DNA of 45,142 bases from Deltaproteobacteria bacterium HGW-Deltaproteobacteria-14. Its GTDB lineage: Bacteria; Myxococcota_A; UBA9042; PHBI01. Location of the stretch: assembly GCA_002841945.1 (NCBI GenBank), contig PHBI01000028.1:11625-56766 (forward strand), given 5' to 3'. How positions within the stretch are numbered: the first letter of the stretch is position 1; the number at the start of each line of letters is the position of its first letter. The position numbers were made by a program, and so were the translations under genes. The notes beneath the pieces were generated by a model. It was given only the letters and a program-made list of their open reading frames with translations. It was not told where the DNA came from and ran no database searches. This document shows, piece after piece, positions 33,565-42,143 of this stretch.

Positions 33565-34170
33565 TCATCCCGGCCCGTCCCCGCGCGCCTCCGACGAGGT
33601 GACCTGGGGGGTGTCCGAGCGCGGCCCCATCAGCAGGGCATGCGCGCGCTGGAAGCGGGGCAGCTCCACCTTGGCTCGCGCCTCGGAGATCGGCCCGCGC
33701 AGCGACGGGGGCGTCAGGATCTCAGCCTTGAGCTGGGTGAGGCCCCCCTCGAGCACGCGCACGTTGGTGTAGCCGCGCCGCGCCAGCTCGACCCACGCCT
33801 GGGCCGGGTGGACCATGCCGTTGGAGTAGAGCACCACCAGGTCGCCCGGGTGGGCGTCGAGCAAGGCGGCGCCCTCGTCTCCGAGCACCTGGGGCACCGT
33901 CAGGTTGACGGCGCCGGGCAGGTGCCAGGCGGCGAACTCGTCGGCCGGGCGGACGTCGACGGTGACGACGCCCCCCGCGCCGGCGAGCAACCGGTCGGTG
34001 AGCGCCGACGGGTCGATGTGGTCAGCCTCCTCCTCGATCGGCGCCGTGAAGCTCGCGACGGGCTCGGCCGCGGCGTCTCCCGGCGAGCGCGCGGTGTCGG
34101 TGAGGGCGAGGATCACCCCCGCCCCGACGGCGGCGATGGCGAGAGTCTGAATCAAACGCTTGGTATCCAT
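33565..34170 (-). CDS. Membrane-anchored rhodanese-like protein lacking the active Cys
   Basis: 201 residues: an N-terminal membrane anchor (LIQTLAIAAVGAGVILAL) and a periplasmic rhodanese fold with VVTVDVRPADEFAAWHLPGAVNL. In the active loop the usual Y-C-x-x-G-x-R-S is Y-S-N-G-M-V-H-P, so the sulfur-carrying Cys is Ser, and I see no other Cys in the domain. It may bind or present sulfur species or partners rather than transfer sulfur. It lies 13 bases after the YeeE-like gene. The ribosome site is weak (GAGG about 12 bases upstream). Confidence 0.85.
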   Translation of the reverse strand: MDTKRLIQTLAIAAVGAGVILALTDTARSPGDAAAEPVASFTAPIEEEADHIDPSALTDRLLAGAGGVVTVDVRPADEFAAWHLPGAVNLTVPQVLGDEGAALLDAHPGDLVVLYSNGMVHPAQAWVELARRGYTNVRVLEGGLTQLKAEILTPPSLRGPISEARAKVELPRFQRAHALLMGPRSDTPQVTSSEARGDGPG

Positions 34171-34183
34171 GGAGTTATATGCC

Positions 34184-34792
34184 TCAAGCCGTGCGGCGGG
34201 CGCGCCACGCGACCAGCCGGTTGGAGCCGATGAAGGCGCCGAGCGCCACCACGATGACGAGCAGGGCCGCGACCCCGGGGGAGACCCCGAGGACGCCGTC
34301 GAGGGTCGAGACCCCGAGGGCGCCTTCGGAGGTCAGGGGCTCGATGGCCGGGTAGGCGCCGGCGTAGATCAGGCTCCCGATCCCCGCGCCGCCGAGGAAC
34401 ACGATGGCGTCCCAGCGCCCACTCACGGCGCCGACGACCGCGGTGCCCGGGCACCACCCGCCCATCACGAAGCCCATCCCGAAGAGGAGCCCGGCGCCGA
34501 TCTGCGGCACCAGGAAGGTCTCCATCTGGTACCAGTTGCCGAGGTCGACGGCGCCCGCCGCCGCCAGCACGCGGATGCCGATGAGGGCCGTGACGACGGC
34601 GCCGAACATCACCTTCAGGACCGCGAAGTCCCGCATGTAGAAGACGGCGACGAGCTTCTTGCTGCTGCCGAAGCCGCCCTTCTCGAGGAAGAAGCCGAAG
34701 GCGACGCCGATGGCGGCGGCCGCGACCAGCGCGCCCTGGCTGCCGAGGAGGCCCTCGCTGAAGAAGGTCGTCGTTGCGAGGGTGCTCATCAT
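34184..34792 (-). CDS. YeeE/YedE-family sulfur transport protein
   Basis: About 202 residues with four or five membrane helices. FYMRDFAVLKVMFGAVVTA and the conserved Cys loop VMGGWCPGTAVVG are hallmarks of the YeeE/YedE family, whose TsuA members move thiosulfate by a relay of Cys residues. It is a half-length protein that should pair with the next YeeE-like product, as in PmpA/PmpB pairs. The start is one of two adjacent ATGs (34792 or 34789) overlapping the upstream stop; a GTG at 34798 is also possible. Confidence 0.9.
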   Translation of the reverse strand: MMSTLATTTFFSEGLLGSQGALVAAAAIGVAFGFFLEKGGFGSSKKLVAVFYMRDFAVLKVMFGAVVTALIGIRVLAAAGAVDLGNWYQMETFLVPQIGAGLLFGMGFVMGGWCPGTAVVGAVSGRWDAIVFLGGAGIGSLIYAGAYPAIEPLTSEGALGVSTLDGVLGVSPGVAALLVIVVALGAFIGSNRLVAWRARRTA

Positions 34793-35340
34793 CTCCACAC
34801 CTTCTTGAAGAGGGGGGCCGATACGAAGCCGCCGGCGAAGATGGCGGCGGTGAAGGCCAGGCTGCCGGTCAGGAGCATGGCGCTCCCGCTCAGCGCCTGA
34901 CCCGAGGTGCAGCCGGCGGCGAGGCGACTCGCGAAGCCGACCACCGCGCCCCCGCCGAGCGCCATGACGAGGCGCAGCCGGACCGAGGCGCGGGGACCGC
35001 GCTCGACCTGCGGGCGCACGCGCCTGGACAGGCGGGCCGAGATGAAGCCGCCGAGGGCGACGCCGAGGACCATGAAGACGAGGTAGTGGGCGAGCGGGCT
35101 GCCGTCGTCGAACCAGCCGCCCATGTAGGCGTTGGCCTCGACCGCGGCGGGGGCGACGGCGTGGACCGCCTCGGCCGCCGCGCGGGCGACCGGGGCGGAG
35201 GCGCCGAGCCCGGCGCCGAGCACGACGTACGACACGAGGAGCGTCACGCCGAGCCCGATGCCCGCCAGGTACGGGTTCCAGTAGCGGGCCGCCTTCGGAT
35301 CATCCGGCTGGAGCGGCTCGGGGAGGGTCTGGGAGGTCAT
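34789..35340 (-). CDS. YeeE/YedE-family sulfur transport protein, partner subunit
   Basis: 183 residues. The conserved loop RLAAGCTSGQALSGSAML carries the family Cys, and there are about four membrane helices with a longer N-terminal cytoplasmic lead. GAGGAG nine bases before the ATG is a good ribosome site. Its stop overlaps the next YeeE-like gene, implying coupled synthesis of a two-part importer. In related operons (bigR- and pmp-type) such pairs sit with a metallo-beta-lactamase/rhodanese protein and an ArsR repressor, as here. Confidence 0.9.
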   Translation of the reverse strand: MTSQTLPEPLQPDDPKAARYWNPYLAGIGLGVTLLVSYVVLGAGLGASAPVARAAAEAVHAVAPAAVEANAYMGGWFDDGSPLAHYLVFMVLGVALGGFISARLSRRVRPQVERGPRASVRLRLVMALGGGAVVGFASRLAAGCTSGQALSGSAMLLTGSLAFTAAIFAGGFVSAPLFKKVWR

Positions 35341-35353
35341 GGGTCGGTTCTCC

Positions 35354-37408
35354 TCAGCAGCCGGCGCTGCGCTTGGCGCGCTTGCGGGCGGGGGGGGCGG
35401 GGGCGGGGGCCGGGGTCGGGGCCGGCGCGGTGGTGGGCGCCGCGGTCGGCGCGTAGCTCGCGGGGACGGCCATGGCGCCGGCGCTGCCGCCGCTGAGCTC
35501 GATCTGCTGCCAGTAGGCGGCGGTGCCGCCGGAGAGGACGCGCACCGACGGGGCGCTCGCGCCGAGCTCGCCCAGGACGGCGCCGGCGATGGCGTAGGCG
35601 ATGGTGCCGTCGCGGTCGAGGATGACCACGCGGCTCGCCGCCGGCAGCGCGCGGACCTGGGCCGCGACGGCCTCGGGGGCGACGTTGACGGCGCCCGGCA
35701 GGTGGTACTCGGCGAACTGCCAGGGGGCGCGGACGTCGAGCAGGGTGTAGAGGCGCGGGGCGTCCATCAGCGCGGTCGCCAGGGCGGCCGGCGCGATCAC
35801 CTCGGGGAGCGCCATCGCCGGGCCGGCGTGGCTGGCCGCGCCGTTGGCCGCGATGTGGGCGGCGTCCTCGCCGGTGGTCGCGTTGCCGGCGTCGACCCAG
35901 GCGTGCATCCCGCCGTCGAGGCTGCCGACGTCCTCGAAGCCCTCGCGCTCGGCCAGGCCGACCGCCATGCTGCTGCGATAGGCGGAGTTGCACATCAGGA
36001 TCACCGGGCGCTTCTTGTCGAGGGTCGTGGCGAGGCGCTGGTACTCGTTGACCGGGATGTTGGCGTAGTCGCCGAGGCGGTGGGCGGCGTACTCGCTCGG
36101 GGTGCGGACGTCGACGACCATCGGCTCCTCGCCGTTGGCGATCTGCCGGGCGAGGTCGGAGGGGGCGACGAGGCGGCTCTTGCGGAGCGGCATCCCGGCC
36201 GCCTGCCAGCCCGCGACGCCGCCGGCGACGTGGCCCTTGAGGCGGTCGTAGCCGACGCGGCGCAGGCGGAAGGTCGCCTCCTTCACCTCGGCCTCGCTGC
36301 CGACGAGGAAGATGTCGGCGTCGAAGGGCACGACGATGCCGGTCCAGGTGTCGAGGCGGCCGCGGACGGCGACGTTGATCGAGCCCTTGATGTGGCCCTG
36401 GGCGTAGTCGTGCTGGCTGCGGAGATCGAGGATCCAGGCGCCCTTGGCGATGGCGGCGGCGATCTGCGCGGCGCTCTTCTGCGGCGGCAGCTCGTCGTTC
36501 CACTTCAGGACCGGCGGCCCCTGGCGGTTCATGGCGACGTTGTGCTTGAAGTACTGCGGGGCGACCGGCAGGCCGCTGACGACCTTGGCGACGAAGGGCG
36601 AGCGCTTGTCGAGGAGGAGGTAGGGGTTGGTGTCCTTCTCGGCCTTGATGGTGGAGACGGTGTCGGTGGAGAGGTGCGCGCCGCAGAGCGAGCCCGCGCC
36701 GTGGGCCGGCAGGACCTTGGTGGCGTCGGGGAGGGTCTTGAGGCGGGCGATCGAGTCGAAGGCCTTGTTCGCGAGCACCGCCGGGGTGATGTCACCGCCG
36801 ACGAGGTCGGGGCGGCCGATCCCGCCAATGAACAGCGTGTCCCCGCTCAGGATGTAGGCCGGGTCGGCCTGCGCGCCCGGGACGTGGACCAGGGTGGTCA
36901 TCGCGTCGAGGGTGTGGCCGGGGGTCGCCCAGAACTCGAGGGTGGCGCCGCCGAGCTGGATCTTGTCGCCGTCCTCGAGCGCGTGGTGCGGGAACTTCGA
37001 GCCGCTCGCGCCGCTGATGAGGATCTCGGCGCCGACGCGGTCGCGGAGCTCCATGTGGCCGGCGACGAAGTCGGCGTTGGTGTGGGTGAGGATGACCTTC
37101 TTTATCTGCAGGCCGAGGGCCTCGGCGTCGCGGATGTAGTGGTCGACGTCGCGCTGCGGGTCGACCACGGCCGCCTCGCCGCCCGAGCCGATGAGGTAGG
37201 TGAGCTGGGACAGGCAGCCGAGCTCGTACTGCCGGATGACGAAGTCCCCGGTGGTCTCATTGAAGGCGAGCTGCGGGGTCGCCGCCTCGTCGCCGTGGGT
37301 GCCGGCCTCGGCGTCGCCGCTGGCGAGGGCCGCGGGCGCCGCGAGCAGGACGCCGAGCGCCGAGAGCGCCGAGAGGGCTGCAGGAATGCGTCGATAACGG
37401 ACGTGCAT
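35354..37408 (-). CDS. Exported persulfide-dioxygenase-like protein with three rhodanese domains
   Basis: 684 residues; ATG with GAGG six bases upstream. A signal peptide (AALSALSALGVLLAAPAALA) predicts export. Residues 60-300 are a metallo-beta-lactamase fold of the ETHE1/CstB type: THTNADFVAGH (H about 107), ATPGHT (H about 164) and SGDTLFIGG (D about 187) would supply the single-iron ligands, although the second His of the HxHxD motif is Asn. Three rhodanese domains follow. The first (about 325-410) has no Cys, the second (about 429-515) has C473 in LMCNSAYRSS, and the third (about 545-640) has Asp at the Cys position. A Pro/Ala tail ends in Cys. First gene of the sulfur operon; it likely oxidises or sorts persulfide in the periplasm. 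Confidence 0.9.
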   Translation of the reverse strand: MHVRYRRIPAALSALSALGVLLAAPAALASGDAEAGTHGDEAATPQLAFNETTGDFVIRQYELGCLSQLTYLIGSGGEAAVVDPQRDVDHYIRDAEALGLQIKKVILTHTNADFVAGHMELRDRVGAEILISGASGSKFPHHALEDGDKIQLGGATLEFWATPGHTLDAMTTLVHVPGAQADPAYILSGDTLFIGGIGRPDLVGGDITPAVLANKAFDSIARLKTLPDATKVLPAHGAGSLCGAHLSTDTVSTIKAEKDTNPYLLLDKRSPFVAKVVSGLPVAPQYFKHNVAMNRQGPPVLKWNDELPPQKSAAQIAAAIAKGAWILDLRSQHDYAQGHIKGSINVAVRGRLDTWTGIVVPFDADIFLVGSEAEVKEATFRLRRVGYDRLKGHVAGGVAGWQAAGMPLRKSRLVAPSDLARQIANGEEPMVVDVRTPSEYAAHRLGDYANIPVNEYQRLATTLDKKRPVILMCNSAYRSSMAVGLAEREGFEDVGSLDGGMHAWVDAGNATTGEDAAHIAANGAASHAGPAMALPEVIAPAALATALMDAPRLYTLLDVRAPWQFAEYHLPGAVNVAPEAVAAQVRALPAASRVVILDRDGTIAYAIAGAVLGELGASAPSVRVLSGGTAAYWQQIELSGGSAGAMAVPASYAPTAAPTTAPAPTPAPAPAPPARKRAKRSAGC

Positions 37409-37442
37409 CGAAACCTCGTGAGGGGTCGTGTAAGGGATGTGG

Positions 37443-37582
37443 AAAGTATGACTGTATAGTTGTAGAGTCAATAGATAAAGTTGAGTTGGATCAACTTTGA
37501 TCCGGTTGCCACGCCGTCATCCTCGCCACCCAATTGACATTGCTAGCAATTTTCGTTTGCTGCATTTGTCAACAGGGTTGAC
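37443..37582 (-). promoter_or_regulatory. AT-rich control region of the sulfur operon with nested palindromes
   Basis: This is one of the most AT-rich stretches of the window. Minus-strand promoter: TTGACT (37466-37471), 17-base spacer, TACTTT (37443-37448). Just upstream lie overlapping inverted repeats AAAGTTGA-N6-TCAACTTT (37477-37498) and GGATCAA-CT-TTGATCC (37488-37503), then the palindrome ATTGCTAGCAAT (37539-37550) and GTCAAC-AGG-GTTGAC (37568-37582, 37568 counted as the first G). A GTTGA/TCAAC core recurs, as expected for repeated operator sites of the ArsR-family protein encoded at the operon's end. Confidence 0.6.
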
Positions 37583-37678
37583 GTTGCGGGCGCGGACCGC
37601 TTCGCCGTGTCCGGTGGGGGCTCGTCGCTCGGCCGTCACCCGCCGCTCGCGGGTCGCGCAGGCCGGTCCAAGGCCCGG

Positions 37679-37706
37679 TCCGGGGACCCGGCTCCCGGTC
37701 CCCGGA
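37679..37706 (-). terminator. Second hairpin after the gld operon
   Basis: TCCGGGGACC (37679-37688) pairs perfectly with GGTCCCCGGA (37697-37706) around an 8-base loop. It is 7 bases from the next hairpin, and the pair separates the gld operon from the sulfur operon promoter. Confidence 0.6.
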
Positions 37707-37712
37707 ACGACG

Positions 37713-37744
37713 AAGGGGACACCGCCGCGTGGCGATGTCCCCTT
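37713..37744 (-). terminator. Intrinsic-type terminator of the gld operon
   Basis: AAGGGGACA (37713-37721) pairs with TGTCCCCTT (37736-37744), with CGCC/GGCG pairing inside the 14-base loop. It is 26 bases after the DUF4340 gene stop and is followed on the minus strand by a mildly T-rich TTCGTCGTT. Confidence 0.7.
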
Positions 37745-37770
37745 GCCGTGTTCAACAGCGCGTGGCGCGG

Positions 37771-39711
37771 CTACTTCACGAGCTCGTCCGGGTGCTTCTG
37801 GAGGTTCTTCACCTGGTAGCTGTTGAGGGTGAAGACCCCACCGGCCAGGGGACCGCTGTCCACCATCGCGAACGGGTCGGAGCCGTCAGCGCTCGCGCTG
37901 ATCACCACCGCCTGTGTCGTCCCGTCCGCAAAGCCCAGGGTCACACGCGTCAGCCCCTCACCCTCGAGCCCGGCGTCCTTGGCGCTCTTGTCGCTGAAGC
38001 CCTTGGCCGCCAGCGCGCTCGCCGTCGCGACCACGGTGCGCACCTGCCCCTCGTCGACGGTCTTGCCCTCGGGCACCGACGCCAGCGTCGGCTCGCCGCC
38101 CCCCGGCGGCGACTCGTACACCACCGGCGCCGCGACGCCGGGGAGCTGCACCGTGATCGAGCGCAGATCCGACTTCGCCCGGCCCGCGGTGACCTTCTTC
38201 TCGCGCAGCTTGTCCGGCGTCGCCTCGAACCGCGTCGCCACGAAGTCCTGGGCGAGGAACGGCGCGCCGGTCGCGACGTCGCCGACCACGCCCCAGCGCT
38301 TGCCGTCGTAGGGCTCGGCGTCCATCTTCGCCGAGAACGTGAGCCGCAGCGTCCCGCTCGCGGTCGTCAGCGCGGCGCTCACGCCGCCCGGAGCCGAGAG
38401 CGCCGCCCGCGCCGCCGCCGCCTCGTCCGGCCGCGCCCAGCGCGCGCACGAGACCTTCGTCAGCGACGGCAGCACCGTCGCGAGGTCCGCCGGGTAGGGC
38501 AGGGCGGGCTCGTCGAAGCGCCACGCGCCGTCGCGCTTGGACACCGCGACCGCCCCCGCCGGCCCCTGAAACACCACCCCGGTGACCTGCTCCGGCGTCA
38601 CGTCGAGGATCTTCTTGTCCATGACGTCCTCGACGGTCTTGCGCACCCCGTCGGCGGTGTACGCGGCGAGCTGCATCAGCTCGTCGCGCCCGTCGACCTG
38701 CGCCCAGACGTCGTCCTTGCCGCCGTCCTGGACGGTCAAGGCGATGACCTTGCCGTCGCCGGTCTTCGCGGTGAGCTTCCAGACCTCGCCGCTCAACGCC
38801 GTCGCCGGGGCCTCGGCCTTCGGCACGAACGCCTTCGCCCGCAGCCCCGCGAAGCTGCGCGCGAGCGCGCTGGCGGACGCGTCGGCCGTGACCCCGGCGG
38901 GCTCGCTCAGCGCCCAGACGACGGTCGGCGGCTTGGGCTTCGGCGCCTCGCCCCCCTCGGGCGGCGGCTCGGGCGCCGGCTCCTCCTGCTTGGTCCCGGT
39001 CAGCGTGAAGCGCCGCCCGTCCGGCGCCGTCACCGACACCTCGGTCAGCTCCTCGGGCTTGACCGTGAAGGCCTTCTTGTCGCGGAGGTTGTCGAGCTTC
39101 TCCGCGGCCGGCTCGCGGAGATCCTTGCCGCCCAGCCGATAGACCACCGCCGCGTCGCCCTTGGCCATCACCCAGGTGTCGGCGGCCGCGTCGCCGCCGC
39201 CGCCCTGCCCACCGGCGTCGTCGGCCTTCTCGACACGCCCGATCCACAGGTCGACCCCGCCCCAGACGGCGCCCTGGCTCTTGAGCGTCAGGCCGATCCG
39301 CCGCTCCGGCTCGAGGTCGTAGAGCGGTAGATCCCCGTCCTTGAGGCGGGTCGCGAACACGCTCGCCGTCTCGGTCTTGAAGAGCCCGGTGATCTTGTCG
39401 ACCAGGTACTTCACCGCGACCGCGTCCACCGGCTCGGTCAGGTTCCAGGTCGCGTCCTTCCCGGCGCCGTCGCGCACCAGGTGCACCACGCCGTCCGGTC
39501 GCTCCAGCACGATCTCGTCGATGGGATGATCGATGTCGAGGGGCCCGTCGAGGAGCTTGCGCTGCTTCTCCGCGGCGAGGTCGGCGTCGGACGCGTAGCC
39601 CGCGATGGTCAGCCCCTTCGGGCCGGTGTCCTCGCTCTTGCGGGTGACCAGCAAGGTGACGATCACCAGCACCACGGCTACCCCGAACAGCAGGATCGAT
39701 GACTTCTTCAC
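37771..39711 (-). CDS. DUF4340 protein of the gld-type ABC operon
   Basis: 646 residues with one N-terminal membrane helix (ILLFGVAVVLVIVTLLV) and a long periplasmic part made of repeated beta-strand units (ITIxL/W-type blocks such as TWNLTEPVDAVA, WALSEPAGVTA, AWRFDEPALPYPAD). This is the repeat structure of DUF4340 proteins found after GldG in many Deltaproteobacteria. A Pro/Glu-rich linker lies near residue 235. The GTG start overlaps the gldG stop (GTGA). It probably forms a complex with GldG; its molecular role is unknown. Confidence 0.85.
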   Translation of the reverse strand: MKKSSILLFGVAVVLVIVTLLVTRKSEDTGPKGLTIAGYASDADLAAEKQRKLLDGPLDIDHPIDEIVLERPDGVVHLVRDGAGKDATWNLTEPVDAVAVKYLVDKITGLFKTETASVFATRLKDGDLPLYDLEPERRIGLTLKSQGAVWGGVDLWIGRVEKADDAGGQGGGGDAAADTWVMAKGDAAVVYRLGGKDLREPAAEKLDNLRDKKAFTVKPEELTEVSVTAPDGRRFTLTGTKQEEPAPEPPPEGGEAPKPKPPTVVWALSEPAGVTADASASALARSFAGLRAKAFVPKAEAPATALSGEVWKLTAKTGDGKVIALTVQDGGKDDVWAQVDGRDELMQLAAYTADGVRKTVEDVMDKKILDVTPEQVTGVVFQGPAGAVAVSKRDGAWRFDEPALPYPADLATVLPSLTKVSCARWARPDEAAAARAALSAPGGVSAALTTASGTLRLTFSAKMDAEPYDGKRWGVVGDVATGAPFLAQDFVATRFEATPDKLREKKVTAGRAKSDLRSITVQLPGVAAPVVYESPPGGGEPTLASVPEGKTVDEGQVRTVVATASALAAKGFSDKSAKDAGLEGEGLTRVTLGFADGTTQAVVISASADGSDPFAMVDSGPLAGGVFTLNSYQVKNLQKHPDELVK

Positions 39712-42131
39712 AGCGTGAGCCTCCTCTGGCGCGAGCGCCGCCGCAGCAGGTAGGCGAGCCCCCCGAGGAGAAACAGCAGCGGGGCGACCAGGACAGCGGC
39801 GGCCTGCAGCATCCCGTGGTCCCCGTCGGCCGAGGTCGCCAGCGGGCGCGCGATGATCTGCTTGGCGCGCAGCTCGACCAGGGCGTCCCGCTGGATCGAC
39901 CAGTCGAGGGCGTTCGACAGGAACTGCAGGTTCTCGCCGAGGGTGTGCTGGACCTGCTGGACCTGGTTGGACCAGTTCTGGAAGTTCGCCTGGTACTGCC
40001 GGAACTGCTCGATGAAGTCGAAGTTGTCGCCCGAGATCGACGCCAGATCGAAGCCCGCGAAGATGGCGTCGCGCGACAGCGGCTCGAGCCCGAGGTTCGA
40101 GCCCACCACCAGCACGCGCCCGCCGGCGCCGGAGTCGCGCTTGGGGTGCGCGACGACGTCCTTGACGGCGTCATCGTCCTGCTTGGGCTCGGGGGACATC
40201 GGGTCGGCCTTCTTCTCCGGGGCCACCGGGGCGTCCTTGCCCGCGAAGTGGCTCGGCAGCGTCCCGCTCGCGACCGCGACCACCGCCGTCGGCGCGGCGA
40301 CCGGGTCGAGCTTGGCCGCGGGCCCGGTCTTGGGCGCGACGAGCTGCGCCCCCGGCTCGAGCGGCAGCGCCGTGTCGGTCGTCGTGAGGGCCGATTTGGA
40401 CGTCTTGACCAGCGCCGTCACCGTCTCACCCGCCTTGGGGGCCAGCGTCAGCGCCGTCGTGAAGGGCAGCGTGACCGTGCTCGTGGCGCGCACCAGCGGA
40501 TCCTCGCGGTCGAGGTCGTCGAAGGTCGGCACCAGCGGGTAGGGGAACTGCTGCGCCTGGAACGGCACGTAGCCCTGGTTGGTCTGCAGATAGGTCATCA
40601 GCGCGATGTCGCCGTGCTTGTCGGGCTCCATCACGAGCGCGCCCGTGGGCGTAATCCCCCAGGTGGTCAGCAGCGCGCCGATGTTGCTCGTGTTCGGCGT
40701 GAGCTTCCACGTCTTGGGGTCGAGCTGCGGCTCCCCGCGGGTGTTGTAGCCCTGGATCTGCACGTTCCACGGGTTGAGGAAGACCACCAGCGAGCCGCCG
40801 CCGAGGACGAACTGGTCGAGCTGATAGAGCTGATAGTCGGTGAAGTTCCCTTTGGGGCCGAAGACGACCAGCGACTGCACGTCGTCGGGGATCTCGTCGT
40901 CGAGGTCGATCTGCACGATGTCGAAGCCGCGCGCGCGGAAGAGCCCCTGGTTGATCTGCGCTAGCAGGCCCGCGATCTGCTGCTGCATCTGCCCCATCGC
41001 CGGCAGCATCTGCTGCAGGATGGGGTTCTTCTGCGTCAGCGCGCCCTCGATCTCCTTTGGAACCAGAGGCTTGTTGTCGGGGAACGGGCAGAACGTCTGC
41101 GCGTCGCAGACGAACCCGATGCGGCGGCGCCCCGGGGAGTCGACGAGATCCTGGTACTCGCCGTCCATGGCGTGGCCGATGGCGAGCACGCGCTTGACGC
41201 CGTTGACCGCCGCGCTGGTGGCCGTGTTGGCGTCGGTGCTGCCGATCTGCTCCCAGAACTGGTCGAGGTTCTTCGCGAAGGCGTCGGCGACCAGCGCCAC
41301 GCGGTCGAGCTGCTCGTTTTTTCCCTTGTGCGCCTCGGCCGCGGTGACCGCCTCCGGGATGGCGGAGCAGGTCGCGCTGATCGCGTCCTTTTGCCCGGTG
41401 TAGGCGCCGACCTTGGCCTTCGTGTCCTCGGGGTTGAGGAGCATCATCGCGCCGCCGGCGTCGTCCTTGTCGGGCGCGGCCGCCTCGAGGGCCGTGACGC
41501 ACCTCTTGACCGCGTCGTTGACCGCCTCGCCGGCGCGCAGCACGTCCTTCATGGTGATGGCGTGCTCGGCCTTGTCCTTGAGGCGCAAGAGGCGCTTGGT
41601 CATCTCGAACTCGTAGACCTCGGGGAAGAGCGCGAGGTCGTAGACCTCCATGGCGTTCTTGTAGTTGAAGGTCACGCCGAGGACGTACTCGTCGCGGACG
41701 ATGCCGCCGCCCTCGGTGAACGTCCCGCCCTTGCCCTTGAAGGGCTTGAGCCGCGCCTTCTTGCCCTCGTCGACCACGTGCTCGGAGACGTAGGTCACGG
41801 TGACGCCGCTGCCGGCGACCGCCTTGTACTCCTCGATCTTGTCCTTGAGCTTCTGGCCGAGGCCGAGGGTCTCGATCGGCGGGCGGCCCGGCTGGGGCGA
41901 GGGGATCTCGTCGGGCATGGGGTCGGAGATGTAGACGCGGATCTCCAGCCCGTCGAGGTCGCGGACGGCCTGCTTGGAGGCGTCCGACAGCAGGTTTGTC
42001 CCGTACTCCGTCAGGTCGACGCGGCCGTAGAGCTGGCCGCCGAGGATGTTGACGAGGACCGCCACGACCAGCGTGAGCGAGATGACGAGCGCGGTGTTAC
42101 CGGCGCCCGCGAGCTTCTTCGTGCGAGCCAC
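39708..42131 (-). CDS. gldG: GldG-type auxiliary protein of an ABC transporter
   Basis: 807 residues, GTG start with GGGAGG seven bases upstream. It has an N-terminal membrane helix (TALVISLTLVVAVLVNIL), a periplasmic ABC_transp_aux (IFT52/GldG-like) region with LVVFGPKGNFTDYQLYQLDQF and FLNPWN, and a C-terminal helix (VLVAPLLFLLGGLAYLL) ending in a basic tail. Compared with Flavobacterium GldG it has an extra 150-residue helical insert around 190-340 and an Asp/Lys-rich linker near 640-670. It acts with the GldA ATPase and GldF permease. In Bacteroidetes this set affects gliding; in other phyla its cargo is not settled. Confidence 0.9.
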   Translation of the reverse strand: MARTKKLAGAGNTALVISLTLVVAVLVNILGGQLYGRVDLTEYGTNLLSDASKQAVRDLDGLEIRVYISDPMPDEIPSPQPGRPPIETLGLGQKLKDKIEEYKAVAGSGVTVTYVSEHVVDEGKKARLKPFKGKGGTFTEGGGIVRDEYVLGVTFNYKNAMEVYDLALFPEVYEFEMTKRLLRLKDKAEHAITMKDVLRAGEAVNDAVKRCVTALEAAAPDKDDAGGAMMLLNPEDTKAKVGAYTGQKDAISATCSAIPEAVTAAEAHKGKNEQLDRVALVADAFAKNLDQFWEQIGSTDANTATSAAVNGVKRVLAIGHAMDGEYQDLVDSPGRRRIGFVCDAQTFCPFPDNKPLVPKEIEGALTQKNPILQQMLPAMGQMQQQIAGLLAQINQGLFRARGFDIVQIDLDDEIPDDVQSLVVFGPKGNFTDYQLYQLDQFVLGGGSLVVFLNPWNVQIQGYNTRGEPQLDPKTWKLTPNTSNIGALLTTWGITPTGALVMEPDKHGDIALMTYLQTNQGYVPFQAQQFPYPLVPTFDDLDREDPLVRATSTVTLPFTTALTLAPKAGETVTALVKTSKSALTTTDTALPLEPGAQLVAPKTGPAAKLDPVAAPTAVVAVASGTLPSHFAGKDAPVAPEKKADPMSPEPKQDDDAVKDVVAHPKRDSGAGGRVLVVGSNLGLEPLSRDAIFAGFDLASISGDNFDFIEQFRQYQANFQNWSNQVQQVQHTLGENLQFLSNALDWSIQRDALVELRAKQIIARPLATSADGDHGMLQAAAVLVAPLLFLLGGLAYLLRRRSRQRRLTL

Positions 42132-42143
42132 TTCGCTACCTCC

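Noticed and set aside
37055..37090. Inactivation of the persulfide-dioxygenase-like domain because the second His of the HxHxD motif is Asn
   Set aside because: In ETHE1-type enzymes the single iron is held by the first His of the motif plus a later His and Asp, all of which appear to be present, so loss of activity cannot be concluded.
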